Shown: positions 1 through 5,650, numbered from the stretch's first letter. The stretch: 5,942 nt of DNA from Clostridiaceae bacterium (GCA_904501675.1 CAJGCL010000115.1:1-5942), one strand, 5' to 3'. Translations and numbers: made by a program. Notes: generated by a model not told the origin, from the sequence alone.

Positions 1-506
1 CTAACAGGATTTTCAGTACCCATTTCGAAAACAGGAACATCAATCTGCTCACCGACAACCTGCAACTGCTTAATAGCTGCAGGACGATAAATATCGCAAG
101 CAACAAGCAAAGGTCTGTGCCCTTGTTCTTTTAATTTAAGCGCAATTTTTGCACTGTGGGTGGTTTTACCTGAACCCTGAAGACCGCACATCATAACAAC
201 TGTTGGCGGATGTGATGCAGAAGCTAAACGAGCCTGAGTACCACCCATAAGGGCTGTAAGCTCTTCGTTAACAATTTTGATAACCATCTGAGCAGGTGTA
301 AGGCTTTCCATAACCTTGGCACCGATTGCACGTTCAGTAACGGAGTTTGTAAAATCCTTAGCTACCTTATAGTTAACGTCTGCTTCAAGGAGCGCAAGGC
401 GAACCTCTCGCATAGCATCTCTTACATCGGATTCGGTAAGGCTACCCTTGCTTTTCAATTTCTTAAAGGCATTATCTAATCTGTCTGAAAGACCTTCAAA
501 AGCCAT
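1..506 (-). CDS. ffh: Signal recognition particle protein Ffh, N-terminal part (3' end outside window)
   Basis: This is the GTPase subunit of the signal recognition particle, which binds 4.5S/scRNA and delivers ribosomes with nascent membrane or secreted proteins to FtsY at the cytoplasmic membrane. Hand translation from 506 leftwards is open for 168 codons to the window edge. It begins MAFEGLSDRLDNAFKKLKSK, the typical N-domain helical bundle. The G1 P-loop GLQGSGKTT follows at residues 108-116 and the DIYRPAA motif of the SRP GTPase family at 138-144. The full family is about 450 residues, so roughly the last 60 percent, including the rest of the G domain and the methionine-rich M domain, lies outside. 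The ATG at 504-506 is chosen because AAGGGGG (514-520, read on the minus strand) sits 7 nt upstream and the N-terminus matches the family. It lies 21 bp downstream of ylxM and is very likely co-transcribed with it. Identification is firm. Confidence 0.97.
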   Translation of the reverse strand, partial: MAFEGLSDRLDNAFKKLKSKGSLTESDVRDAMREVRLALLEADVNYKVAKDFTNSVTERAIGAKVMESLTPAQMVIKIVNEELTALMGGTQARLASASHPPTVVMMCGLQGSGKTTHSAKIALKLKEQGHRPLLVACDIYRPAAIKQLQVVGEQIDVPVFEMGTENPV

Positions 507-527
507 GGTGCAACCCCCTTTTAATAA

Positions 528-890
528 TTACTCATTCAAGGAATCAATAACAGATTTGATTTGAACAACTGCGTCGTTGACTTCTCTTGAAAGGGATATA
601 TTCATATTATAGTTATTAATAACCTCGGTGCTTTCAATAATAGCTTCCAAGGCCTCGTTCACTTTACGTGAACGTTCGGCAAAGCCAAGCCTTTTTTCCA
701 TATCAAAAAGCTGAGTTTCTGCACGCTTTACAGCGTCACGCACACCCTGCCTTGTGATACCTTCGTTTTGGGCAATTTCTGAAAGAGAAAGGTCATCATT
801 ATAGTAATACTCGATAAATTTGCGCTGATTCTCTGTAAGCATTTCGCCATAGTAATCACAAAGCAAAACAACATCAAGATTTTTAGCCAT
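528..890 (-). CDS. ylxM: YlxM, SRP-associated helix-turn-helix protein (UPF0122)
   Basis: This 120-residue protein belongs to the YlxM/UPF0122 family, nearly always encoded directly before ffh in Firmicutes. In streptococci YlxM binds SRP components and modulates SRP GTPase activity; its role in other species is less clear. Visible family marks are the LCDYYG segment (residues 10-15) and LTENQRKFIEYYYNDDLSLS, followed by a helix-turn-helix resembling sigma factor region 4 (about 34-60, SEIAQNEGITRQGV). The second half is helical and rich in charged residues. The start is placed at the ATG at 888-890 because AAGGGAG (898-904 on the minus strand) lies 7 nt upstream and the protein then begins MAKNLDVVLL, as relatives do. 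An in-frame upstream start at 911 would run through that ribosome binding site. Expression is probably constitutive and high from the consensus promoter at 955-983. Confidence 0.95.
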   Translation of the reverse strand: MAKNLDVVLLCDYYGEMLTENQRKFIEYYYNDDLSLSEIAQNEGITRQGVRDAVKRAETQLFDMEKRLGFAERSRKVNEALEAIIESTEVINNYNMNISLSREVNDAVVQIKSVIDSLNE

Positions 891-918
891 AATTACTCTC
901 CCTTCACACAAATTTCAA

Positions 919-954
919 GCACCCCTGTAAAGAACTTTTGCTTTACAGGAGTGC
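919..954. repeat. Near-perfect 14-bp inverted repeat at the ylxM-ffh transcription start
   Basis: The arms 919-932 and 941-954 (plus strand GCACCCCTGTAAAG and CTTTACAGGAGTGC) are complementary except at one position, with an 8-nt spacer. The repeat begins directly after the -10 box of the ylxM promoter, so the expected start near 948 falls inside the first arm. A transcript starting there could still fold a 9-bp stem (CCTGTAAAG with CTTTACAGG) at its extreme 5' end. As a terminator for the upstream hydrolase gene it is weak, because on the minus strand the stem is followed by TTGAAATTTG rather than a U-run. It may be an mRNA-stabilising 5' hairpin, an operator-like dyad, or an inefficient terminator; the sequence does not decide. 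Confidence 0.7.
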
Positions 955-983
955 ATTATAACAAAGTAATATATGTTTGTCAA
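955..983 (-). promoter_or_regulatory. Consensus SigA promoter for ylxM-ffh
   Basis: Read on the minus strand, TTGACA (978-983) and TATAAT (955-960) are separated by exactly 17 bp, a perfect match to the housekeeping sigma factor consensus in both hexamers. The predicted start is around 948, giving a leader of roughly 57 nt before the ylxM ATG at 890. The promoter lies in the short gap after the hydrolase gene (stop at 1011). Confidence 0.9.
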
Positions 984-1010
984 GGGTTTTTATGATTTTA
1001 AGAATAAAAA

Positions 1011-1940
1011 TCAGTCTATTGTGTTGCGTATAAACTCATCAACAACTCGCCAGTATTTTTCGCTATTGGTATTAAGACCCTGAAGATGGTTTGCACCATG
1101 AATTGTTTCGTGCTCCGTACCCTTTGCGCGGGTTACTTCATAAAGCTCGTTGCTTTGGCCTACAGGCACAACACTATCCTCTGTACCATGAATATAAAGA
1201 ATGGGAACAGAAGAATTTCTTGCAGAAGATATAACATCAACCTGAGAAACGCCGCAGTTGTGTACAAGTTTTGCATAAGCCGAGGCAAACTCTACTGTAG
1301 GAAACGGTAAAACACCGTACAATTTGCTGATATTCTCTTTAAAAACGTCTTTTACATCTGAATATGCACTATCGCAAATAATTCCTTTTACACTTTCCGA
1401 GAAATCATTCTTTGTCGCAAGAATCGCTGAACTACCGCCGACTCCCATACCGAATATGTATACTATAGCCTGTTCATCTGTTTTTACAACAAAACTTACC
1501 CATTCATATATTGAACTTTTTCCTTCAGCCCCCATTGATACGGTTTCCGGCATATAGTAAGGAATCAGAACATTAAACCCTAATTCATAAAAATGCCTAG
1601 CATACGAGGCTGTGTCTTCGGGCTTGGTTGTAAGAGAATGAAAAATCACAATATAGCTATGAGATGTACTGTTATTTTTAATTTCCAAAGCCGTTTTATC
1701 CGTGCTATCCAACTTTACTTCCGTGGATTTCCCTTTAAGCCAACTAATGTCGTCCGCTTTAGAAATAGGGATTGAAACAATTTCCTTTGCACGGTCAGAG
1801 CCTGAAAAGGACTCAACATTCAGAAAATCTTCGCATACAACAATGCTTATAATTACCTGAATTGCAATAAAAAAGGAGATTGCAATTATCAGTACTTTTT
1901 TGAGATTTAAATTTAATTTTATTTTATCCTGAAAAATCAC
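1011..1940 (-). CDS. Membrane-anchored alpha/beta-hydrolase-fold protein lacking the nucleophilic serine
   Basis: This 309-residue protein has an N-terminal transmembrane segment (about 15-36) after a lysine-containing cytoplasmic tail, and then an alpha/beta-hydrolase fold resembling the YqkD/Bem46 group. Matching family blocks are PEDTASYARHFYELGFNVLIP (about 107-127, core only), ICDSAYSDVKDVF (188-200), the acid-loop HGTEDSVVP with D255, and the histidine loop HGANH with H285. The nucleophile elbow reads G164-M-G-V-G168, so Gly166 (codon GGA) replaces the usual serine of GxSxG. The family's HGxSxG element is also degenerate (ETVSMG, 132-137), and the HG oxyanion segment is HS at 101-102. 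A catalytically inactive or changed protein on the outer membrane face is inferred. The start is GTG at 1938-1940, overlapping the upstream gene's TGA as GTGA, which points to translational coupling; its ribosome binding site is weak. No strong terminator follows. Confidence 0.85.
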   Translation of the reverse strand: MIFQDKIKLNLNLKKVLIIAISFFIAIQVIISIVVCEDFLNVESFSGSDRAKEIVSIPISKADDISWLKGKSTEVKLDSTDKTALEIKNNSTSHSYIVIFHSLTTKPEDTASYARHFYELGFNVLIPYYMPETVSMGAEGKSSIYEWVSFVVKTDEQAIVYIFGMGVGGSSAILATKNDFSESVKGIICDSAYSDVKDVFKENISKLYGVLPFPTVEFASAYAKLVHNCGVSQVDVISSARNSSVPILYIHGTEDSVVPVGQSNELYEVTRAKGTEHETIHGANHLQGLNTNSEKYWRVVDEFIRNTID

Positions 1941-3754
1941 TTGTTTTTCACATCCAACATTTTAATTTCGTCGCATATACTTTTAAATGTATCTGCCAAA
2001 CTTACAGCAGTGTTTTTACCAAATGAAAATATTTCAAGATAATGATTACCGAAAAGATTTTTCATCAGCCTTCCTGTACCTAAAAACATCATTGAAAAAT
2101 CATTATCAGGGATAATATAGCCAATAGCATCATTTGTAAGACCGAAAACAGTCATTTCTTCATCATCCGCAGATTCAGAAAGAGAAGCTGAAGAAAAGTT
2201 CTTTTTAAGGAAAGATTCTTCTGCCTTTACAGCTTGAGAACCGCTGAGAATGGCAGGCTCCATTTCACCCGGAACAAAAGCTATTTTTCTTTTACCGCCA
2301 AGCTCTAAAAGACCGGTTTCCGTAAAGGATTCATATTCATCTGAAGATTTCGGCAAAATAGTATATGAACCGACCCTATACTTTGCAACCATATAGAAAA
2401 TAGGGTTATCTACTTTAAGCGGTACTTTTTTCAATGAGAGATTTAAAAGAGGCTTCAACTCTTTTTCTTCTATAACCTGGTTGCCTTTTTTCTCTACCCA
2501 CTTTGAATACTGACTTAACTGTGCATTAGAGAAAATCCCCGATTGAATTTCATATGTTTCAGGGTTTACCGCAGGATTTTTTCTGATTTCTTCGTCGGTC
2601 ATTGTCATAGCAAGACTTATTCTACCGATTTCATCACCTACAGCCTTTGCCTGAGTCTTTAAATCTACTCTGTTAGAATAAAGCCTTGTAGGATACACTG
2701 CAGCAACAGCACCATTGAAGAAAATAAAGTTATAGTTATTCTTTTCAAAATAATCTCCAAGGTAATATACAAAATCACCTGAAATAAGATTGCCGTCGCC
2801 CTTGCCTCTTTCCTTCATAGAAACTATATACGGATGGGCACCGAAATTAAGAAGCACTGTTTCTTTTTCAGTTTTATCATCCGGTACAAAGCGAAGCCTT
2901 AAAAGCTGTGTTGAACAGTCATATGGTTCGCGCCTATCCCACACATATCCGTAAAGGCCTCTATCTTTAAGGCTATCATCGTCGCTTAAGGCTTGCATAG
3001 AGTTTTTACCCATATAGCTTTCGTAAAGCTTACCCTTTTTCATTGAACAGAAGGCTTCTTTAACACTTTCACAAATTCTTTCGAAAAGGAATTGCATATA
3101 ATCATTATCGCAGGAATCAAGCAATTCACCCTTACCTTTTTTAAGGTGCTTTCTGTTATTTGGTAAAACTGTTAAAAGCTCTCCCCATATACCCATAGTA
3201 TCGACAGATGAATGGGTATGAGTAGAACTAATATTTATGTATGAAATATTGTTTTCAACAGAAAATTCCGAAAGCATTTCTCTGATTTTTCTGATATTCT
3301 TATTTGAAAGACCGATACAATCCACGCAACAAAGCACAACCGCGCCTCTACCGGTTGAATCGTCAATGCAAATTGTACGTACTCTTATATCATCAAGTAC
3401 ACCTGCAGCATAATTGGCTGGAAATCTTGTATTACCTGCTATGCAATATTTCTTCGAATCCATATCTTCAGGCACAATACTTTTTTGAGAATAACCCAGT
3501 TTCCACTTTGCCTTTTTAGGTGTTTTGGTAACATACTGACGCGCAAAATTTTCCTCTGCAGCTTCTTTGTCTGTTTTGTCAACAACAGGGTCAGGTAATC
3601 CTTTATGAAGCTTTGAAATTGCACCAACAAATTTATCTGAGCATTTTTTACAACGCTCAGTCATTTCCATTTTTTCAAGACGCTTATACCCGGTAATACC
3701 AGCAACAGTTATAGCTGACGCTACCACAATACCAAGGGCAGTTTTCTTCTTCAT
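1937..3754 (-). CDS. Neutral/alkaline ceramidase-family protein, membrane-anchored
   Basis: This 605-residue protein belongs to the neutral/alkaline non-lysosomal ceramidase superfamily. A lysine-rich start and one hydrophobic segment (about 5-22) with no clear cleavage site suggest a signal anchor with the rest outside the cell; a CKKC pair (C35, C38) follows. Family marks are DDIRVRTICIDD (121-132), THTHS with H179 (178-182), FGAHP with H307 (304-308), SGDF (325-328), PGE with E497 (495-497) and NDAIGYI with Y546 (541-547). H179, H307, E497 and Y546 correspond in order to the four zinc ligands of Pseudomonas ceramidase. The GDVSPN segment holding the catalytic serine of true ceramidases is A351-A-V-Y-P-T356 here. 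The protein ends 59 residues after Y546, so it lacks the C-terminal domain of true ceramidases. The ATG at 3752-3754 follows GGAGGTG (3760-3766) by 5 nt; an in-frame start at 3811 is rejected. Ceramide as substrate is unsupported. Confidence 0.85.
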   Translation of the reverse strand: MKKKTALGIVVASAITVAGITGYKRLEKMEMTERCKKCSDKFVGAISKLHKGLPDPVVDKTDKEAAEENFARQYVTKTPKKAKWKLGYSQKSIVPEDMDSKKYCIAGNTRFPANYAAGVLDDIRVRTICIDDSTGRGAVVLCCVDCIGLSNKNIRKIREMLSEFSVENNISYINISSTHTHSSVDTMGIWGELLTVLPNNRKHLKKGKGELLDSCDNDYMQFLFERICESVKEAFCSMKKGKLYESYMGKNSMQALSDDDSLKDRGLYGYVWDRREPYDCSTQLLRLRFVPDDKTEKETVLLNFGAHPYIVSMKERGKGDGNLISGDFVYYLGDYFEKNNYNFIFFNGAVAAVYPTRLYSNRVDLKTQAKAVGDEIGRISLAMTMTDEEIRKNPAVNPETYEIQSGIFSNAQLSQYSKWVEKKGNQVIEEKELKPLLNLSLKKVPLKVDNPIFYMVAKYRVGSYTILPKSSDEYESFTETGLLELGGKRKIAFVPGEMEPAILSGSQAVKAEESFLKKNFSSASLSESADDEEMTVFGLTNDAIGYIIPDNDFSMMFLGTGRLMKNLFGNHYLEIFSFGKNTAVSLADTFKSICDEIKMLDVKNK

Positions 3755-3781
3755 AAAAGCACCTCCACAAAAACTAAAATT

Positions 3782-3811
3782 ACTATAACATAAGCACCTA
3801 TATAAAATCAA
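3782..3811 (-). promoter_or_regulatory. Probable SigA promoter for the ceramidase-like/hydrolase operon
   Basis: On the minus strand TTGATT (3806-3811) and TATAGT (3782-3787) are 18 bp apart, and the -10 box carries a TGT extension (TGn). The start would fall near 3775, about 20 nt before the ATG at 3754, leaving just enough room for the GGAGGTG ribosome binding site. Each hexamer departs from consensus (TTGATT at two positions, TATAGT at one), so the call is moderate. Confidence 0.5.
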
Positions 3812-3820
3812 TTATTTTAT
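3802..3820. repeat. AT-rich 7-bp inverted repeat between divergent promoters
   Basis: ATAAAAT (3802-3808) and ATTTTAT (3814-3820) form a perfect 7-bp dyad around a 5-nt centre. It covers the -35 box of the minus-strand promoter and lies just upstream of the mntP -35 box, a position suited to an operator. The arms are entirely A/T, so chance is a real explanation in DNA of this composition. Confidence 0.3.
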
Positions 3821-3824
3821 TAAG

Positions 3825-3852
3825 TTGACATATATTTTTAGTATGGTATAAT
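3825..3852 (+). promoter_or_regulatory. SigA promoter of mntP
   Basis: TTGACA (3825-3830) and TATAAT (3847-3852) are both perfect hexamers, separated by 16 bp. The start is expected around 3859, which leaves a leader of only about 15 nt before the TTG start codon. There is therefore no space for a manganese-sensing yybP-ykoY riboswitch, the common control of mntP genes, so any metal control should act on promoter DNA. Confidence 0.85.
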
Positions 3853-3855
3853 ACC
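3845..3855. promoter_or_regulatory. Perfect dyad GGTATAATACC centred on the mntP -10 box
   Basis: GGTAT-A-ATACC is an 11-bp perfect palindrome with a single central base, and it wraps the -10 hexamer. A repressor bound here would block RNA polymerase. The arms are short and four of the five bases per arm overlap the consensus TATAAT or its mirror, so part of the symmetry comes free with the promoter. Confidence 0.3.
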
Positions 3856-3873
3856 CCAACGGGAGATGATATT

Positions 3874-4449
3874 TTGGGTTTTGCAGAAATCATTGTACTT
3901 GCAGTAAGCCTATCAATGGATGCATTCGCAGTAGCGTTGTGCAAAGGACTTGCGCTAAAAAAAATCAACTTAAAAAACTGCATTATTGTTGGCGCATGGT
4001 TTGGCACCTTTCAGGGGCTTATGCCTCTTATAGGCTACCTGCTCGGTAACACATTTGCAGAAAAAATCACCTCAATAGACCATTGGATTGCTTTTGTTTT
4101 GCTAGCTCTTATAGGCGGTAATATGATAAAAGAATCGCTTTCCAAGGAAGAAGAATGTTGCGACGATTCTTTAGGTTTTAAAACCATGCTGGTAATGGCT
4201 ATTGCAACAAGTATAGATGCCCTTGCAGTAGGCGTCAGCTTCGCATTCACAGACTTCAATCCTGATTGGTTTGTTTATATCGCTTTCATTTTAATCGGCA
4301 TTATAACCTTCACACTTTCTTCAATCGGTGTAAAAACAGGCAATATCTTCGGCACAAAATACAAATCAAAAGCAGAATTTGCAGGCGGTGCAATACTTAT
4401 TCTTTTAGGACTTAAAATACTCCTTGAGGGTTTAGATATTATAAAATAA
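3874..4449 (+). CDS. mntP: Manganese efflux pump MntP
   Basis: This 191-residue integral membrane protein is the MntP (formerly YebN) exporter, which removes excess Mn(II) from the cytoplasm. It shows the family's two-fold internal repeat: SLSMDAFAVALCKGL in the first helix (D16) and ATSIDALAVGVSFAF in the second half (D115). Acidic residues of this kind in the membrane are required for export in E. coli MntP. About six hydrophobic segments are visible, and a charged central loop KEEECCDDS (91-99) contains adjacent cysteines. Length is typical for the family. The start is TTG at 3874-3876: GGGAG (3861-3865) lies 8 nt upstream and the resulting N-terminus MGFAEIIVLAVSLSMDAF fits relatives. The nearby ATG at 3866 is out of frame. 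The gene is monocistronic, divergent from the ceramidase-like operon, and ends at a strong terminator. Confidence 0.95.
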   Translation: MGFAEIIVLAVSLSMDAFAVALCKGLALKKINLKNCIIVGAWFGTFQGLMPLIGYLLGNTFAEKITSIDHWIAFVLLALIGGNMIKESLSKEEECCDDSLGFKTMLVMAIATSIDALAVGVSFAFTDFNPDWFVYIAFILIGIITFTLSSIGVKTGNIFGTKYKSKAEFAGGAILILLGLKILLEGLDIIK

Positions 4450-4464
4450 AGCCACAAAACAAAA

Positions 4465-4491
4465 CCGAGAGTTCAATTCATGAACTCTCGG
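4465..4491. terminator. Bidirectional rho-independent terminator between mntP and the lipoprotein gene
   Basis: A perfect 11-bp stem is formed by CCGAGAGTTCA (4465-4475) and TGAACTCTCGG (4481-4491), closed by a 5-nt loop and extended by two A-T pairs. On the plus strand TTAATTTTT follows, serving mntP, whose stop is at 4447-4449. On the minus strand TTTTGTTTTG follows, serving the convergent lipoprotein gene, whose stop is at 4499-4501. Confidence 0.93.
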
Positions 4492-4498
4492 TTAATTT

Positions 4499-5254
4499 TT
4501 ATGATAATGGTTTATACTCACCTGTAGAATTATCTAAATAATAGTCTTTTTCAGCACCTACCGCAAACGTAAATGTGGTGTATTGGCCGTTTTCGAGAAG
4601 ATAAACAATAAAAACAGTTTCACCATCTGTGGCAACAGCTCTTTTTCCCGTTACCTGAAATTCATATTCTGTAATAGGCTTAGGTAAACCTATCTTTGAT
4701 AAATCATAGTTTTTATAACGTGAGATTAAAACATTATTGTTTTCATCAGCAATATCTTCTTCTGTTTTAACGTTTTCATCTTTTTTTATTGTAACTGCCG
4801 CAGTTGTTTCCACAGAAATCTTAACATCCTCTTTAATTTCTTCAGCCTTTTTTTGAGTAAGTTTAAAATATTTATTCTGCGCTTTGTCGTATTTATAGAA
4901 AACATCGCCTACAATGAAGAAAACTCCTTGAGCTTCTTTTTCATTAATTGCAAAAACCTCAACCTTTACAGCAGACTTGCCATTAAATTCAGCCGGTGTT
5001 GTTTTAAGAAGGCAATCGAAAATGTTTGATGTAAGTCCTGTAACCTCAGCCGGGTATGAAGCTAACAAATTTTTAATTTCTTCGTTATCTAAAACCTTTT
5101 CTGCGGTTGTAGAAACCTCAGATGAACCTGTTTCACCCACATCAGATGTCGGCGCTTGCGTGGTTGTATTATCTACATCTGATGAATTATCTTTACATGC
5201 AGCAAGAGATACAATTAAAACCATTGCTAACGCAACCAATAAAATTCGTTTCAT
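4499..5254 (-). CDS. Secreted lipoprotein of unknown function with internal duplication
   Basis: This 251-residue protein starts with a lipoprotein signal peptide (MKRILLVALAMVLIVSLAAC). The lipobox LAAC predicts lipidation at C20 and anchoring to the outer face of the membrane. A low-complexity Ser/Thr/Asp linker follows (about 21-52). The folded part seems to hold two related beta-rich units. Unit 1 (about 91-132) has GKSAV, then FIVG (113-116), YKYD and KYFKL; unit 2 (about 202-250) has GKRAV, FAVG (230-233), YYLD and EYKPL. A lysine/glutamate-rich segment (about 134-172) separates them. I do not recognise the family. The ATG at 5252-5254 is preferred over an in-frame TTG at 5272 because GAGG lies 7 nt upstream and it gives a normal signal peptide. 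It has its own promoter directly after spoIIID. Confidence 0.88.
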   Translation of the reverse strand: MKRILLVALAMVLIVSLAACKDNSSDVDNTTTQAPTSDVGETGSSEVSTTAEKVLDNEEIKNLLASYPAEVTGLTSNIFDCLLKTTPAEFNGKSAVKVEVFAINEKEAQGVFFIVGDVFYKYDKAQNKYFKLTQKKAEEIKEDVKISVETTAAVTIKKDENVKTEEDIADENNNVLISRYKNYDLSKIGLPKPITEYEFQVTGKRAVATDGETVFIVYLLENGQYTTFTFAVGAEKDYYLDNSTGEYKPLS

Positions 5255-5289
5255 TTTTATGCCTCGTTTCAAATTAGAATTATATATAA

Positions 5290-5318
5290 AATATAACTCC
5301 TAACGATATTTTTGTCAA
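5290..5318 (-). promoter_or_regulatory. SigA promoter of the lipoprotein gene
   Basis: On the minus strand TTGACA (5313-5318) and TATATT (5290-5295) are 17 bp apart. The start would be near 5283, about 29 nt before the ATG at 5254. The -35 box begins 3 bp beyond the spoIIID stop codon, and no terminator lies between the genes, so read-through from spoIIID into the lipoprotein gene is also possible. Confidence 0.8.
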
Positions 5319-5321
5319 CTG

Positions 5322-5588
5322 CTACCTATTGGTAACCAAGGCTTCTTTTTTATATTTTTCTCTTGTTGCAATACCGCCTCTTATATGGCGTTCTTCTTTA
5401 TTCACATCAAGCACCTTCCTTACCTCGCCAAAAAGTGCCGGGTCTATACGCCTGAGTCTTACTGTAATATCAGTATGAACAGTAGATTTGGAAACACCGA
5501 ATTTTCTCGCGGTTGCACGCACTGTTGACTTACTGTCTGCTATATATCTTCCCAATTGTACTGCTCGTTCTTCATAATCACTATACAT
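5322..5588 (-). CDS. spoIIID: Sporulation transcriptional regulator SpoIIID
   Basis: SpoIIID is the small DNA-binding protein that, in the mother cell during endospore formation, activates and represses many SigE-dependent genes and promotes the switch to SigK. This 88-residue protein matches it along its length: ERAVQLGRYIADSKSTVRA near the N-terminus, a helix-turn-helix ending in KFGVSKSTVHTD (29-40), then RLRRIDPAL and the C-terminal element RHIRGGIATREKYKKE (67-82). The family also has about 90 residues. The ATG at 5586-5588 is chosen because GGGAGGA lies 6 nt upstream; an in-frame ATG at 5603 falls within that ribosome binding site region. It is flanked by an unidentified gene upstream and a lipoprotein gene downstream, all on the minus strand. 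Confidence 0.96.
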   Translation of the reverse strand: MYSDYEERAVQLGRYIADSKSTVRATARKFGVSKSTVHTDITVRLRRIDPALFGEVRKVLDVNKEERHIRGGIATREKYKKEALVTNR

Positions 5589-5594
5589 AAAAAA

Positions 5595-5630
5595 TCCTCC
5601 CATAGAGTTCTATAAAACTATATGAGAGGA
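5595..5630. terminator. Hairpin in front of spoIIID, probable terminator of the upstream gene
   Basis: Arms 5595-5609 and 5616-5630 pair at 13 of 15 positions around a 6-nt loop. In the minus-strand RNA one of the two remaining pairs is a U-G wobble and the other a U-C mismatch. The second minus-strand arm contains the GGGAGGA ribosome binding site of spoIIID, and the stem is followed by a run of six U leading straight into the ATG. As a terminator it would stop transcripts from the gene ending at 5651. In a read-through transcript it would also mask the spoIIID ribosome binding site. A T-run follows on the plus strand too, but no plus-strand gene precedes it here. Confidence 0.6.
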
Positions 5631-5645
5631 ATTTTTTATTTATGT
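5617..5645 (-). promoter_or_regulatory. Possible SigE-type promoter of spoIIID
   Basis: On the minus strand CATATAGT (5617-5624) resembles the SigE -10 element (CATACAAT-like). ACATAAAT (5638-5645) is a tolerable -35 element at 13 bp. Bacillus spoIIID is transcribed by SigE, so such a promoter is expected. Transcription would begin in the loop of the adjacent hairpin, so spoIIID's own mRNA would not contain the complete stem. The matches are loose and the region is very AT-rich. Confidence 0.3.
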
Positions 5646-5650
5646 TTCAA

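Noticed and set aside
891..911. Longer start for YlxM (7 extra residues)
   Set aside because: It overlaps the AAGGGAG ribosome binding site of the ATG at 890 and does not match family N-termini.
993..1013. Inverted repeat TGATTTT/AAAATCA spanning the hydrolase stop codon, as a possible terminator
   Set aside because: The 7-bp stem has a single G-C pair, and on the minus strand it is followed by TAAAAACCC rather than a U-run; too weak to call.
1086..1775. Three short plus-strand open frames within the hydrolase gene
   Set aside because: They are opposite-strand shadows with compositions unlike real proteins and no ribosome binding sites.
3755..3811. Longer start for the ceramidase-like protein (19 extra residues)
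   Set aside because: The extension would translate through the GGAGGTG ribosome binding site and the predicted promoter, and it spoils a normal signal-anchor N-terminus.
3755..3873. Manganese riboswitch (yybP-ykoY) before mntP
   Set aside because: The promoter hexamers at 3825-3852 leave only about 15 nt of leader, too short for an aptamer.
4035..4259. Open frame on the minus strand inside mntP
   Set aside because: It is antisense to a confidently identified gene, lacks a ribosome binding site, and has no recognisable protein features.
5255..5272. TTG start giving 6 extra residues on the lipoprotein
   Set aside because: It includes the GAGG ribosome binding site of the ATG at 5254, and the shorter form has a standard lipoprotein signal.
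5308..5320. SpoIIID binding site over the lipoprotein -35 region
   Set aside because: The TTGACAAAAA stretch only partly fits the WWRRACARNY consensus and is explained by the -35 hexamer itself.
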